64,000 bases of DNA from Ulota crispa. Its lineage: Eukaryota > Streptophyta > Bryopsida > Orthotrichales > Orthotrichaceae. Under the pieces are notes generated by a model. It did not search any database. It saw only the letters and a list, made by a program, of their open reading frames with translations, and was not told where the DNA came from. Both the position numbers and the translations under genes were made by a program. This document shows, piece by piece, positions 1 through 11,031 of this stretch. Numbering within the stretch: position 1 is the first letter of the stretch; each line of letters begins with the position of its first letter. Where the stretch lies: the NCBI GenBank assembly GCA_963920765.1, contig OY987244.1, positions 5,086,501 through 5,150,500 of the forward strand. Reading direction: 5' to 3'.

Positions 1-1943
1 TGCAGCAAGCTACCAGACCAAATATCATTAGGAGGTGAATCAGAATCAACTGAGCCAGAGTTAATACTCAGAATCCCACAATTGTTCACTCCAAAGGTAT
101 TTCGCATCTCCAACAAAATTCTGTTGGGCCTGCACTAACGCAGACATTAAGTAGATGAGCAAAAGGTACGCTTCTAACGTTGAACTTAAATAACAAACGC
201 AAAGACGATGTAATGCATGGAAAACAAGACCAAATATATCTTGTCATGCAATCACTTCCATATAGATCTAGCAATTAGAAAGACTTTAACATCACTCAAC
301 CTAGTCTAGTAGAACTAGAACTATACCCAAGTGTTACCAAGACCTCATTGGCAGATGCACACAAATCCAGCAGATTTTTTTTTGCACAAGTTCAAACTCA
401 AATCATACGGCAGTCAAAATTCTAATAACTTGCACTATAAGCACTGGCTCCAAAAACAGCAGTTGCATGATTAGCTGAAGAGCACATGATCTGGCACTTC
501 AATAATGCAATTCACGATGTTAAATGCCAGATAAGTTCTTTAGTTGTCCAACAGTTACTTACTCATCCAACGGACCATCCTGAGCATCATGCAATAGAAC
601 GTAATGCTTCAAGACCTTAGGGTCCATAGCACCATCCTTCATAAGAGCAGGCAGACAATCTGGATTGTAAAGATCCACAAACTGCGTCAACGGGTTCTCG
701 TCCTTAGACGATACCACCAAAAGACCTGCACCACACAATATAGGTTGTACTCAAACCAGCTGCTAGAAATGAGAGAACACGTGATTCTAGAAGGAGAAGG
801 AAGCAGATAATTTCGATTGTTATACAACTTGATCCATGGTGCCAACATAATACGCAAAAGCAACACTGACATGCTATAGGATGATCGAATGCTTCGTGTT
901 CTGAGAACGCCAGCGTTCGCATGTAATCTCGGCAATAGCGTGGAAACCAAGATGCTTGTGTTTCAGATTCAACCACTGCCATCCCACCCAACATGTGAAG
1001 TGATGAATCGATAGAAGGTAGATCAGCTCTCGCTTTCATACAACTCAATAAAATCTTCTTGCAGCAATTCACAGACAAATTTCAAGATAGAAAAACCAAA
1101 GAAAGGTCCACAAGAATGTCCTCTTCTCTAGGTTTAGTTACCACTCACTTCTCCTGACAACATCAATGTCCTTCGGATCTCCTACAAGAGCTGCAGCAGC
1201 TTCGTCACTAGCATTACCAACACACTCCACAAGGTATTCTTCCGCTACCTGATATCAAAACAAACAGATTCAATGTAAGCAGATTCATAGCAACAAAGAG
1301 CAATTTCATTGACATTGCTAATAATTACTCATCCGTGGACAAGGCCATGATGAAGTAAAACGCTTTGGATATAACAAGACCGAAAGTAAAGACGAATCCA
1401 TTATAAGAGCCAAAAACGCAATGTCACCAACATTTATCTTCAAATTTGGCAGAAACAATGTATCTAGTACTCCATTCCCACACGGATGCTAACAGATAAT
1501 CACAAATTTTATTCTAAGAACTCATAGTTTCCTACCTCGGCACTAGGTTGAGCAATATCGGCAGCATAAAACATCCGGAGCCCAAAGTCTTGTAATCTGT
1601 AAGGCAGCTCACTGGCCGTGCGCACTGGAACTGCAACCACACTCTGAGTAAGAAAATTCTGATTTCTCGAATAAATTATTCTCAAAATCTTCATTTCTCA
1701 AAAGAATAATCACGCAACAGAAAAAACATACGCCTAAACTTCGACGCGTTGTTCACTGAAGCCTTAAAATCGACGAATTGTACCATCTATTTGATCAAGG
1801 ACGCAGAACGGGCGCAACAGGTCCACAATCCCGAGCTGATTCTTCCCCGATGTCGTCTCGGCGAGAGGCGTGGCCATCACCATGACCACAGGACTCATGC
1901 GCTGCCGCATCAGCTGCGCCAGAGCCGTCCCTGCGGCGTCCAT
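1..1943 (-). CDS. TRAPPC8: TRAPP III complex subunit TRAPPC8/TRS85-like, 5' part, six exons, cut by window edge
   Basis: Exons read on the minus strand: 1943-1784, 1630-1536, 1248-1149, ~1032-871, 725-563 and 129 to the edge. Every junction has GT/AG and the intron phases (1,0,1,1,2) join into one frame of about 270 residues. The start ATG at 1943 gives MDAAGTALAQLM followed by SPVVMVMATPL. Exon 2 carries VPVRTASELPYRLQDFGLRM. Exon 4 carries LAFSEHEAFDHPIA and exon 5 LLVVSSKDENPLTQFVDLYN. I recognise these as the conserved N-terminal blocks of plant TRAPPC8 (about 1,250 residues or more in the family). The family is a subunit of the TRAPP III tethering complex that activates Rab1/Ypt1 at the Golgi and in autophagy. 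The left ~1,000 residues lie outside the window. The exact 5' end of exon 4 is uncertain: AG at 1034-1033 or at 1028-1027, both in phase. No disabling mutation is seen in the visible part. Confidence 0.9.
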
Positions 1944-2760
1944 TTCTTACCGACCACCAGATCTTCCAAAATCACTTCCCCTAATCTACATCCACCTCCA
2001 AACCTCGAATCCAATCAATTCCTCATCCCGCCATTCCAAGATCTACCAAACACTCCACGTCCTCCTGCACACTAGCCAGTCTCCAACTTCAGATCTCCTC
2101 TCCATCACCTTCCAAAATCCTAAATTCCACCTAATTATCCATCCACGACTATAAACCCTAAAGAACAACCTCTGCATTCAAATAAAATAAAATAAAATAA
2201 CTGAGAAATTACTGGCACGTTTTCGCATTATCCCGCTGATTACAATCTCGAAACGTCTCGAAACGACCTCGACATTAAAAACAGAGTGCAAAAAAACGAA
2301 AAAATCAAAAACCTCGAAAACAGAGTGTGAGAAATCTGCAGAATGCAAACGATCCGATGCAAAGTTCTAAATCTTAATATAAGAGTCCGTTAATGTGCAT
2401 CCGGACTGAGAAAGTAGTCGAGGCGACTACCGCGGCGACCATAGCGGGGAGTGCGGATTGCGGAATGCGAAATGGAGCAAAGGACCTACGAATGGTGCGG
2501 TTGTCTTGACAGACACTGGCTCTACGGGTCGAAGCGAAGTGAAGTGAAAGCGGTCAGGGCGATGGAGCGGAGAGAAAGGGCTTGGGCAGAAATGGGAGTG
2601 GCAGTAGATCGAGGGAGGGAGAAGAAGGCGTGGCAGCGCTGTCCGCCATAGCCACGGGTAGAGTGGCAACGGGGGAAGAAAATTGGGTTCCGTCAAGAGA
2701 GAGAGCCTTGCAAAACAGTGTGGAGCCATTTACAGTTGGTTTCATGAAAATTCTGTGAAT
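1944..2760 (-). promoter_or_regulatory. Leader and promoter region of the TRAPPC8-like gene
   Basis: This is the sequence upstream of the ATG at 1943. It holds a short (AAATA)n microsatellite at about 2180-2200 and, at 2400-2740, a stretch that is clearly richer in G and C than the AT-rich spacer beyond 2750, as expected for a plant gene's 5' flank. Open frames of up to about 100 codons on both strands here have no recognisable motif and are treated as chance. No TATA box was assigned. Confidence 0.4.
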
Positions 2761-3233
2761 TTTAAAACTTGTTCATGATCTAACACCTCATTGGCCTAAT
2801 TGGCTTTTTGCAGACGTCCAAACTATCCATTTAGGATTGATATATGCTCCCCGGGGTTTGATCTATGCACATCGAAGGGGAAATTTACCATCAATAAGTT
2901 GAATTTGGAAAATTTGAATTCACATCTGGGTTTAGAGATTTTGATTTAGCCAAGAATCACGAAGGAGGTGATAAATGAACAATGCCCAATGGAAAAATTT
3001 AGCTTTTTTTAATAAGCAAGGGTAAGTACTAATTTGTTCCCTAGCTAAGTTTTTTCACTATGTGCGTTGTTCAAATATTGTAAACCTCCAGTGTGGTTTT
3101 AGATTAAATCAAGGATTTTAAATCCAAATCTAAATTCAAATTTTTCAAATACAACTTGTTGGTGGTAAATATTATAAATTTACCCCCCCTTTTGTGCATA
3201 TATTAAACCTTAGATGTGCATAAATCAATTTCC

Positions 3234-3621
3234 TTAACCCTTAAAGGACCATTGGGTGGCCGTGGCCTACCCACACTGTAGCTTCAACAGTATTTATACT
3301 GTAACTTTGATAGTGTTTTGGTTGATGGGCACCAATAGTATTGCTTCTAAAAGTTTCAAAAGTCAATAATGCATGCCGACCTCATGAAAATTGCAATAAG
3401 GACAGCTTGGGACCCAACACTATGATTTTGAATTTTCTCACAATTTGGATTACCTATAAATATGAGTTTATTTGATAAGATTGTTATTTGCCTTCTATGA
3501 TGGATCATGTGTTTACGGTCGCTTTGGAAAAAAGCAAATGAAAAAAAACTTTTCTTTATTGTACAAATTGTTTTTTTGGGGTTAGAGGATGAAAAATGTC
3601 CTCATGACGTTTAGGGGTTAA
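3234..3621. mobile_element. TTAA-bounded MITE-like element (380 bp)
   Basis: The element body is 3238-3617. Left end is TTAA-CCCTTAAAGGACCATTGGG; the right end read inward is TTAA-CCCCTAAACGTCATGAGG. Terminal similarity is short, about 9 bp. It contains no open frame of note. The assignment rests on the same TTAA-CCC ends as better copies in the window. Confidence 0.5.
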
Positions 3622-3980
3622 TGAATATGTGTATTATAAAGTGCAATATAGAAGACTAAAGCAGTGACAATTTCCAAATAAAATTTGTAAATTATGCCCA
3701 ACTTGATTATGGTCTAATGCTTCAACATATGTTTGCACACACCAATGTATATCATATTTTACCAAAAATTCAAAATCTTCTCTGAATTTGTTCTACAAAG
3801 TGAACACGAGCATTCATTATAAGATTGTCTCTCCAAGAGTGTAAGTTAATATAGTTTCTACCCTGATTACAATTTTGAACTTTTATATTCCTTGTTGAAT
3901 TCCTAATTTGGGGAATCTTGTTTTGAGTTAAGAAAGTCAGTTTTAGATATGAAATGTAGTGTACATACATGATAGACCTT

Positions 3981-4903
3981 TTAACCCCTAAAGGACCATG
4001 GCCTTTATTTTTTCAAAAGACACTCAAAACTGTCATTTCTATGGCAAAGAGTAAAAAAGTTTGAAAATCATGCATTTTGCACATCTGATTGTAGGATCTT
4101 GTGCTAAACTACTATAAGAATGTGTCATACAAAACTCAAGAACTTTGACCGCACAAATTGGAAGATATATGCATTTAAAGTGTAAAAAAAACTTTTTTTG
4201 CACCTTGCTTGATAAGATTTTTTAACTTTGAACATTTTTAACTTAATATTTTTGAACCACAGAGTTTGGAATTCTATTTTTGCATTGTGGGAAGTTGAGT
4301 TGGAAATCTTGGGAAATTTTTTAAAAAAAGAATACTTGAATTTCATTCTTTAAAAAAATATTAGGTAGAAGAAGGTATAAGATTGAACTAAAACTTAAAT
4401 TGCTAATAACCTTGCAATGGAATTGAAATGCAATAATCCCAATGGTGAGATTGTTCTAGAAAGCAAACCTCACCCTCTCCAACATTTTTTTTTAAATGTT
4501 AAACTTGCATTCAAAAATGAAGTTCATAAGTTATTTTTTTGAGAAGATGCTTGAGTTGCCCGAAAAACAAGATTGTCCATAACTTTCTCATAATTGTCCA
4601 AATGGAATGAATCAAAGCTTCAAATGTAGATAAAGGTATAATCTATAAGAAAAAAAATTAAAATTTTTTAACAAGTTTTTATAAGAATTTTTTTTGCTGC
4701 CCCTAGTCCCCAAATTTGTGCATATTTGGGCATAACTTTTGCTCCCTAGCATCAATTGGAATAAAAATTATATTCCCCAAAAGCTGATGTGTTTTTCTAT
4801 CTTCAAAAAAAGTTTCAAAAAATTAGGACAAAAATTGAGGCCGCAGGTACCTGCCCAAAATCCCATTTGTCCCCCATAGGGACAATGGTCCTTAAGGGGT
4901 TAA
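3981..4903. mobile_element. TTAA-bounded piggyBac-like non-autonomous element (915 bp)
   Basis: The body is 3985-4899 between two intact TTAA sites. The left end is CCCCTAAAGGACCATGGCC and the right end, read inward, CCCCTTAAGGACCATTGTCC: 16 of 18 terminal bases match. Just inside the right end are CCCATTTGTCCC and ACCTGCCCAAAATCCC. These blocks recur in the K and D families at 37.7, 41.3 and 46.0 kb, so the ends belong to one superfamily. The interior is AT-rich with no transposase. Confidence 0.75.
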
Positions 4904-5991
4904 ATTACAAAAAGTTGGGCACAAGATTTTTGAAAACCTTCTTCACATAATTGTTATAAACATAGTACTAGACACTTGAAGACTTTTTATGATTCGATTA
5001 AATGTTGTGAAAACACATTGTTTTTGACATTCTAAGTTTAAACTTTCACATGCATGGTTGATATTGTTAAAATAAGAGGCATTTTTGGTAGAAATTTTTC
5101 AAAAGGAAATCTTTTAATTTCAAAGCCAATTCTTTGTCTACTAACATAGAGAAAACAATCAATACAAAAGATGCATTGCATTAATCTAGATGATTTTTGT
5201 GAGAATTAACATATCTCAAAATTTTGTCAACTTCGCGGTGCTAAATGGTAATGTGCATATGGTTTTGTCTTTTTTATTTCATTAATGAACACATTTTGCT
5301 TTCTTAAATCATGCAATGTATACAATATCCATGTCCTATTAACTTAAATCAAACTTAGTCATATTTAAAGCTATAATGCGTGAACACAAATTTGTGTGGT
5401 ACTGAACTACATATATTTAAGATTAATGAGCTGTATTTTTATTTTTTTGACAATATTAGTGTTGGAATAGTGTCAATTCTAAATAGATGAATCACATCAT
5501 CACCAAATTTGACCAAGGCTAACATGCATTATACTAGTGCTACATGTTTCAATAATAAGCAACATTTGAGTTTGTAAGTTAGTGAAATTTATAAAACTTT
5601 CAAGATTTTTTCTAAAGTTTTAAAATTTAACATGTAATTTTTAATATCAACCAATATATGTTGAGACCTTCTAGGAAGCTTCTTGTTAATTTAATTTAGC
5701 TCTTTTTTAGACATGAAAGCAACCACTTTTGGCATTTAAGCACTCAAAAGTTGATAACTATACTAAAATTTAATAATCATCACACCCACATATACAAGAA
5801 TATTTTGTAAACCATTGTGAAAATAAACCTAATATTTATGTGTGTAAAGGAAAAAAAAGGCTTACCTTACAACCAACAACTCAATGTACACTTTTCCAAT
5901 ATGGCAAAATATAGAGTTTTGTAACAAAACATCTAGCTAGAGAATTTCTCTTAAAACCTCAAATTACAAAAACTCCCTTAACAAGTCTTTC
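4904..5991. other. AT-rich spacer downstream of the F-box gene
   Basis: No gene, terminal inverted repeat or tandem array was recognised here. The stretch just below 5992 is the expected 3' untranslated region and terminator region of the minus-strand F-box gene. Confidence 0.5.
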
Positions 5992-8093
5992 CTATGGTGT
6001 GACATCTAATCTAAGTTCCATAGGAAATCCTTCAACTCCATCTGGCCCAAACATATTATGAGGACATTCGGGTACTACATGCCACGTACCATGAGACAAA
6101 TCAAATAACCAAGTGAATTCCCAATCAGGGGATGAAAATATAAGAGCATCTTTGTGATCTTTGGTAGTAAAAGTATATATATTAAAGGAATCAAAATCAT
6201 ATTCAATATCAAATGGTTTGTATGGCACCTCTCCAACAACTACAATATCTAAACCTCCTTGATCATTAATATTCCATACCTGAAAACATCCTTGGTCATT
6301 AGATAAATGTTCCAATATATAATTGTTAGCACCAATTACATTTCTAGTCAAGACAAGAATATGACCATTGCTTTCTACAAGTCCTAATGTTCGTGTATTC
6401 AAAAACTCATGCATGGATGGTATTTGTAGCTGTATTCTACTCCAATTTCCCTTTTCCAAATCATAAGTTGCAATTTGCAAAACATTTTGGGACAAACAAT
6501 ACATAAAACCATTGTTTACAACAGCTTGGCAAGGTCGATTCATGAGATAAGGTAAACCATCAGAAGCATGGCTTATCCCAGCCTCTTTCCATTTTTTTGT
6601 TGTAGATTCGTACACTCGTGTTATCAAATCTAATTCTTCAATTACAATGATTTTGTATGAGTTCTTTTCCTTATCAACTACCATGGCCACAAAATCCGGT
6701 AAACCTTTTCCACGTAAAGGCAACCAAGGGGGTAGTTCTCTCCACGTTTTTGTTATGGGATTGCATACACCTAATGTGACTTCATCATCCAAATTGTATA
6801 CGGCAAAGCACAACAATCCTCCACTTGTTAAAATGAGGTAAAAATTAGTGAATGGTAGAAAATTGAATGATAAGGTATGCCATTTATTTGTTGTTGAACA
6901 ATACATTGATGCATCACGTGCAAAATATGCAAATGTAAAAAGAGCTGGTCCAATTTGTACCCTATGGTCTTCCATTCCATAGAGAATATAATATGGGAGT
7001 TCAAATGTAACTTCTGCTTGGCTTTTTACAAATCCTATTGAGTGAATGAGATTATTCCATCGTTTACATACTAATCGCATGCTAAATAAACTTGGAATGG
7101 ATAAATGAGCTAGAATCAAATCAATTATAGGTTCCGGCAAAGTTCCCCACAACGCTCCATTCAACTCCATTTGAGTAATAGGTGTTGTGACAATTGGCAT
7201 GGTTGTGATGTCATGCAACTCTACAATAAATCCAAAAATAGAATAATGATTCTTAGTTGTATTTCTTGTACAATCAAACTTTTACTTCTATCATAGATTT
7301 CACATTATGAAATCCATAGATTGATAGATTCTTAACATTTAAATTTAGAAATGTTCATATGTTATAATCAAAAACTTTAATAGTTTACATAAAATGGATT
7401 CCAAACTATCAAGAAGCCATTTTTTGAGTGGTTTCAAAACAATTTCATGAGTTGCATCTATAAGTACCAAAGAGATCTAAATTCATGTTTTTTTGATTTT
7501 TTTGATTTTTACATTACAATTTGATTTCATTCAATTCATTAACCTAAATTTTGTAATGACTGAAGATATAAATGCATTAGTTCAAAATCTTGTATTTATT
7601 AAAAAGTCATGAAATAGGTGGCAATAAATAAAATTAATTTAGATTGAACAACTCTAATGCTTTAACTATTTGTATTAATGCATTTTTTTCTAAAGTAACA
7701 CAATTTGCATAAGAACGTACCTGAGGTATGAAAATTGGGCATAACATCTTTTTTGGAACCAACTTTGACACAAAAATAATCAGTTGCTGTCAATTCACAA
7801 CAAAGCATTTGAAAAATGTTTTTTATTTCTTCTTGTGACATGTTAATCAATTCTTCATGAGTCATCTCAAGAAGAGTCCGCATGTTGTAATTTTTTGAAT
7901 TAACATCTGGTTCATATGAATATGTCCTTAGCACATTTTCAAGCCGACAAATGTCATCTTGTATACTACTATTGGCACTGTTAGAATTGCTAAAGGATTT
8001 TGAAGGACACAAGGATCCAGAAGACTCTGTTTCCATATGACTGGTAAGATGATTTACAATATGACTTGCAAAATAATCCATTGGAAAACTCAT
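5992..8093 (-). CDS. F-box protein with F-box-associated C-terminal domain, two exons, 533 residues
   Basis: Exon 1 is 8093-7721 (124 codons plus 1 base, donor GTACGT). Exon 2 is 7220-5992 (acceptor TTATTGTAG). The phase-1 junction restores one frame ending in a TAG stop. An in-frame TAG lies just upstream of the ATG at 8093. The F-box is at about residues 150-190, with LPEPIIDLILAHL and LFSMRLVCKRWNNLI, the part expected to bind SKP1/ASK in an SCF ubiquitin ligase. The remaining ~340 residues contain GLLCFAVYN and VCNPITKTWRELPP, hallmarks of the F-box-associated/kelch-like domain that selects substrate. This layout resembles plant LCR and At5g15710-type F-box proteins. Residues 1-125, serine/asparagine-rich then acidic, are not recognised. 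Codon use is AT-rich, unlike the GC-rich first exon of the KLCR gene nearby. Substrate unknown. Confidence 0.88.
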
Positions 8094-10098
8094 ATGTTGA
8101 AAGATAACATACTTGTGTTGAAACTATATTACATGCAATTCAAATTTGTAAACAACATAGTTATTGTGAGTGCAAAATCTTTAAATCTCAATAGTACTTC
8201 TTTCATTTTGGCATTTTTATCATTTTGAATCTAGTTGTTAACTGAATATTCTTGTTAGATTACAAAATGTGGTCCTTTATTATAATGTTTTTGGGTCTTT
8301 CATGACTCTTATAAAACTTTTAGCCTGGAATATTCATTTCCAATAAAAATATAAAAACCAAATACGCAAATTTAAAAATCCTCATGCTTTGTAATGTTAA
8401 TTGTTGATTCATTGTATCATAAATTTGAAAATTCATCTCATAGATTGTGTTTAGTTCTTCTAAACATGACATTGTATTCATACATTGCAAATTCATGAAT
8501 GTGTGATATTTGATGGTTGCAAGCTTGGTAAACAATATTTACAAACAGCCAAGTTTCATCATTTCTTCCTTTAAAACATAATAGTTGACATTTTATTCTT
8601 ATAAACAAGAGAGTTGAAATCTTCAATAGAACTTTGATTTAAGTTATTAGGTCAAACTAAAGTTTAAGAATTATAGTGTTTACAAAAAAAAGATGGGAAA
8701 GCTTACTAGATATCAAAAGAAACAAAAGGTTGAAAGAGTCAAAGAGTCAAGATAAATGAGATATGAAATACAATATTTTATTTTAATTTATGTGAAGTGT
8801 CATTTATGGATCATAAAAAAATCTTTTAACATTGTAAACTTGGGCATAATTTATCCAAAAATTTGAAAGAATAAATTTTGGTTTCATATTTGTCTTCAAA
8901 TTTTTATAATTATAATCATTTTTATTGTCAAAAGTATACAATACTATACAATAGACTCAAGACAATAGACTAGAAGTTCATGTGATGATATGAGTACCAA
9001 TATTGGTCCACAAACAATTGACTTTACTAATTACTCTTGCTCCAACTCCCATGTACACAATTACTTATAAATTTAGAGACAAATTACCTTTTATCTTGAT
9101 ATTTGACTAGATGTGCCTCACTATAGAAATGCAATATTATAGACAATTTCCTAACTCTAAGAAAGGATTCTACTTGTATTTCAAAAAACTAAATTTTAAT
9201 TCTTTTTAATAACTATATGCACAATACTTTAAGAATTTTGATATTTTTATGATGGCATGTGCTAAAGAAGAAAAATATCTTGCTAACATAAATTCTAAAT
9301 TTTGGAAAGACTTTGACTTTTTTTGACATACCAAGATCAACAAGCCATTCCTTTCACAAAGAGTAAAACTCTAAGAACCAAATTTACAAAAGTCTATCTT
9401 CTAAAGTAACTCTACAAATTAACTAACCTAATTGTGACACACCTAAGAGTCTTGTACGTTTAAATCATCAAAATTTATTTGACTCATTTGAATATTGTTG
9501 CCATGATACTCTATGCAGCAATTATTGTAGTGTCCCATTCAAGTAAAGTACAAGCAAGGTTAATCAAGTTAGGTTCAAGTAATGTTGGACAGTTGTACAC
9601 ATAATCATGAAATTTTTCATTGGCAACCCTGAGTGTAATTTAAGAGGTTGGATCACTTAGTTGCAAAGGGTCAAATTCTTCCTCAACTCAATTGAAGTTC
9701 AAAAATGGTGTTTGGAGGTTACATACAAGAGTTAGGAGGAATAGAAAATCAACTAATAGATTTTTCAAATAGAAGTCTAAAATCCCAACATCCTAATCAA
9801 TAACAAAGTCCAAGGAGATCTAGAGTGTCAATGCCAAAAATCCACCATTCCTCGTTTTCAACCGGCGTTTTCAGTGCAGTAGTCACTACTACCTATACGT
9901 TTGCACTATAATCAAACATTCATGAAAGTCTAACAAGTTTAATCCAATGTATTCAAGTTTCAACTAGTTTTTTTTTGCCATTTTATGTGGCAAACTCTCA
10001 ACTATTCTTTGAATCTCCTTGTTACTAAGTATGAATATTCTTCAATAAGTATTTCCTTAAAATTTGACATGATTGGTGCTTGTTTTTGGGTTATCCTC
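8094..10098. other. AT-rich upstream flank of the F-box gene and spacer
   Basis: The first few hundred bases upstream of 8093 should hold the F-box promoter, but no TATA box could be assigned with confidence in such AT-rich sequence. Beyond that I see no coding signal, tandem repeat or paired terminal repeat. Confidence 0.4.
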
Positions 10099-10640
10099 CT
10101 ACACTAAATATTGCATTTAGATTGTCTTAACAATTAGGTTGCCTTACGCTAGAAAGTTAGGGTAAACTTCTCAAGACTCATTCACTTGGCCACTTAGAGG
10201 CGCATACAACTCTTGAAATATTAGGATTGTGCATGGTTTGCATCATGAATGTTGCTAATTTGTTCTTTAGCAACTTCATTGATGTTGCCATGCCCTTTAA
10301 AATATGTTAATTATAGTAATTATTGATGAAAACTATTGTGGTATCCGTAAGTATTTATTTAGTGTAAAGTGTCAAGAAATTAACCCTTCAATGTCCGAGC
10401 ATGCCATTGTGGTCAATACAATACAAGATAACTTTCTTGTATACATTTGGAATAAATTCACACCTCTACTACATTTGAGATCAGCAAAGAAGTTAGAATA
10501 TAGATCAATGCAATTCTAGAGAGCTATTTGAGATCGCAAATTAAAACTTCTTGTTGGTAGCAAATGCCAATTATATGGCAGCATGTATATACTATGCCCT
10601 GTGGTTGTTATGGGCATCCTAAATGCACTATTTAGTGTAG
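10099..10640. mobile_element. MITE-like element, family N copy 1
   Basis: Left end is CTACACTAAATATTGCATTT and the right end read inward is CTACACTAAATAGTGCATTT, about 27 bp of terminal inverted repeat. A second copy with the same ends lies at 34463-34799. Internal stretches around GTTGCC and TTAATTATAG are shared in inverse orientation. No clear target duplication was found, so the superfamily is open. Confidence 0.55.
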
Positions 10641-11031
10641 AGATACGTCAGTTGTCAAAGAATCAACTCCACCCAGTGTCAGCTCTGAAAAGAATAACAA
10701 GAGCAAGCTCCAACTTTTGTACACCACTATGAACACTTGACATTTAACTCAACATTGAACAAAATACATTGGAGCTTGTTACATCGCTGCAAGCTTTGAA
10801 CCTCTACTACAAAATGCTGTACTGTACTGTAATGTCTACAAATGTTATGGACATTAAATTCCACTCAAAAAAGCACGGTTGAAATGAACAAATCTACAGA
10901 ATCAAAAAAAAAAGGCTGGCCAAGGATGAGTGTCATGCCAACAACACCACACAAACTTCCTAACTTAGCGTTTTGACACCTCTGTACAGCTTGCTGTGCT
11001 TACAGGCAAGCAAGCTCAAATCACGACAAAC

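Noticed and set aside
2427..2745. Minus-strand frames of 63-100 codons upstream of TRAPPC8
   Set aside because: Leu/Pro-rich, overlapping in several frames, and best explained as the GC-richer promoter and leader.
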